A program made the position numbers and the translations under genes. The notes under the pieces are model-generated. The model saw only the letters and a program-made list of their open reading frames with translations, made no database searches and was not told the DNA's origin. A stretch of DNA of 64,000 nucleotides from Legionella sp. W10-070 (GTDB lineage: Bacteria; Pseudomonadota; Gammaproteobacteria; Legionellales; Legionellaceae): contig NZ_CAAAJC010000001.1 of NCBI RefSeq assembly GCF_900640175.1, positions 1 through 64,000 of the forward strand, written 5' to 3'. This document shows, one piece after another, positions 62,585 through 64,000 of this stretch; position 1 is the stretch's first letter, and each line of letters starts with the position of its first letter.

Positions 62585-64000
62585 ATGTCCGAGAACTACA
62601 CCGCTGAAGCGATAGAAGTATTGACCGGCCTTGAACCAGTTCAACGCCGCCCGGGAATGTATACCGATACCACCAGGCCCAATCACCTGGCTCAGGAAGT
62701 CATTGATAATAGTGTGGATGAAGTTATTGCCGGATTTGCAACCCAGATTATTGTTAGTTTACATGAAGATGGCTCAGTGGAAGTTGAAGACAATGGGCGA
62801 GGTATGCCAGTAGATCTTCACCCCCATCTCGGGTTAAGCGGTGTAGAAGTTATCATGACCCGTCTCCATGCAGGGGGTAAATTTTCCGATAAAAATTACA
62901 GCTTCTCAGGCGGTTTACACGGTGTAGGTGTTTCTGTCGTTAATGCCCTTTCCGAACGTGTTAACGTTACTATCAAGCGCAATGGTGTTATCTATAATAT
63001 GGCATTTGCCAACGGCGATAAGTTGCAGGAGCTACATGAAGTTGGCACAACTAGAAAACGAGATACGGGCACTATCATACGCTTCTGGCCTAATGCCAAA
63101 TATTTTGATACCACCAAATTCTCCATCAAGCAGCTAACCCATGTCCTGCGAGCCAAAGCGGTACTCTGCCCCGGATTGTCTATGACCTTCATTAACAAGC
63201 TAACGAATGAACAAGTAAGCTGGTGTTATGAAAAAGGTTTAGCTGACTACCTGCGCCAATCATTACCCTCTGATTATTTTCCCGAAGAACCTTTCACAGG
63301 CGAATTTGCCAATGAGGAAGCAACAGTTGATTGGGCCTTAGCCTGGTCAACAACTGTCAATAACGGTTTGAGTGAAAGTTATGTCAATTTAATTCCTACC
63401 GCCCAGGGCGGTACCCATGTTAATGGCTTACGCAGCGGTCTCCATGAGGCGTTGAGCGCTTTTTGTGAGCTGCGTAACTTACTGCCACGTGGTGTAAAAC
63501 TGACCGCCGATGATCTCTGGGAGCCCTGCCAGTATGTCTTGTCGGTTAAAATGAAAGAACCTCAGTTTGCCGGACAGACCAAGGAGCGCCTAAGTTCAAG
63601 GCAAATAGCAAATTTTGTAAGCGCAATTGTTAAGGATGCCTTTGCGCTCTGGCTTAACCACCATCGTAGCCAGGGTGAAATAATTGCTAGTCTGGCTATT
63701 GAACGGGCACAAAAACGCTTGCGCCAGGCCAAACAGGTTGCACGAAAACGGGTTAGCCAAGGTCCGGCATTACCCGGTAAACTAGCTGATTGTCTGCAAC
63801 AGGATCTGAGTCAGGCGGAATTGTTCCTGGTTGAAGGGGATTCTGCAGGCGGCTCTGCTAAACAGGCACGCAATAAAGATTACCAGGCCATCTTACCTTT
63901 ACGCGGCAAAATCCTCAATTCATGGGAAGTTGAGTCAGCTGAAATCCTGGCTTCTCAAGAGATTCATGACATTGCAGTCGCTATTGGTGTGGATCCCGGC
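62585..64000 (+). CDS. parE: DNA topoisomerase IV subunit B (5' part; continues beyond right edge)
   Basis: The open frame from the ATG at 62585 runs to the window edge (472 codons). It starts MSENYTAEAIEVLTGLEPVQ. The GHKL ATPase motifs are LAQEVIDNSVDEVIAGFA, VEDNGRGMPVD, and SGGLHGVGVSVVNALSERV. The transducer QTKERLSS segment follows, then the TOPRIM start LFLVEGDSAGGSAKQARNKD near residue 417. The N-terminal sequence and VNALSERV-type motifs fit ParE rather than GyrB. With ParC it decatenates daughter chromosomes. The C-terminal ~160 residues are outside the window. Confidence 0.94.
   Translation, partial: MSENYTAEAIEVLTGLEPVQRRPGMYTDTTRPNHLAQEVIDNSVDEVIAGFATQIIVSLHEDGSVEVEDNGRGMPVDLHPHLGLSGVEVIMTRLHAGGKFSDKNYSFSGGLHGVGVSVVNALSERVNVTIKRNGVIYNMAFANGDKLQELHEVGTTRKRDTGTIIRFWPNAKYFDTTKFSIKQLTHVLRAKAVLCPGLSMTFINKLTNEQVSWCYEKGLADYLRQSLPSDYFPEEPFTGEFANEEATVDWALAWSTTVNNGLSESYVNLIPTAQGGTHVNGLRSGLHEALSAFCELRNLLPRGVKLTADDLWEPCQYVLSVKMKEPQFAGQTKERLSSRQIANFVSAIVKDAFALWLNHHRSQGEIIASLAIERAQKRLRQAKQVARKRVSQGPALPGKLADCLQQDLSQAELFLVEGDSAGGSAKQARNKDYQAILPLRGKILNSWEVESAEILASQEIHDIAVAIGVDPG

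Overview
The window looks like a chromosomal segment of a Legionellaceae gammaproteobacterium (inference from A+T-rich coding, gene content and host-interaction-type proteins; no rRNA or other species marker is present). Gene families are assigned from motifs, length and gene order read by eye; no database search was run.

Layout. (1) 1-9821: a type I-F CRISPR-Cas locus on the minus strand, in the order cas1, cas2-3, csy1, csy2, csy3, cas6f, leader, array. The array runs off the left edge and shows 24 identical 28-bp repeats and 23 spacers. (2) 9822-12182: repeat-rich spacer DNA, then a site-2-protease-like M50 gene coupled to pdxB. (3) 12232-18963: a single 2243-residue protein combining leucine-rich repeats, a transglutaminase-like Cys-His-Asp core and two AAA+ ATPase modules. 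(4) 19315-24178: the proximal division/cell-wall (dcw) cluster murE-ftsI-ftsL-rsmH-mraZ, read on the minus strand with a MraZ-type operator. (5) 24508-28104: a TA-bounded miniature element, coaX, the RNase P RNA gene, a Fis-family gene, a flavin amine-oxidase remnant and a RES/Xre toxin-antitoxin pair. (6) 28496-35883: a compact isc-like operon with a scaffold lacking two expected cysteines, trmJ, suhB, sppA and clpB. (7) 35985-43768: two unrecognised genes, mpl, a small membrane protein and a YhdP-like AsmA-family giant. (8) 43774-51837: flagellar genes fliJ-I-H-(miniature element)-G-F-E, followed by the NtrC-type regulator/sensor pair fleR-fleS. (9) 52149-64000: dedA, rarA, lolA, ftsK, trxB, aat, infA, a decayed serine-recombinase remnant, a second TA-bounded miniature element, an SGNH/GDSL hydrolase without signal peptide, mrp and the 5' part of parE.

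How it fits together. Most genes are housekeeping functions in tightly overlapping operons (many 4-bp ATGA overlaps). Accessory content is concentrated at the CRISPR locus, the giant LRR/transglutaminase/AAA gene, the TA pair, the two unknown genes and the SGNH gene. Short inverted-repeat elements are scattered between operons. Three of them start with a related TAGNNTCTGT terminus and end in TA, suggesting a mariner/IS630-like MITE family; one supplies the stop codon of fliG. The most informative observations are two CRISPR spacers that differ only by synonymous third-position changes, a 420-bp-period duplication in the array, the giant multidomain protein, and the IscU homologue lacking two of its three cluster-binding cysteines.
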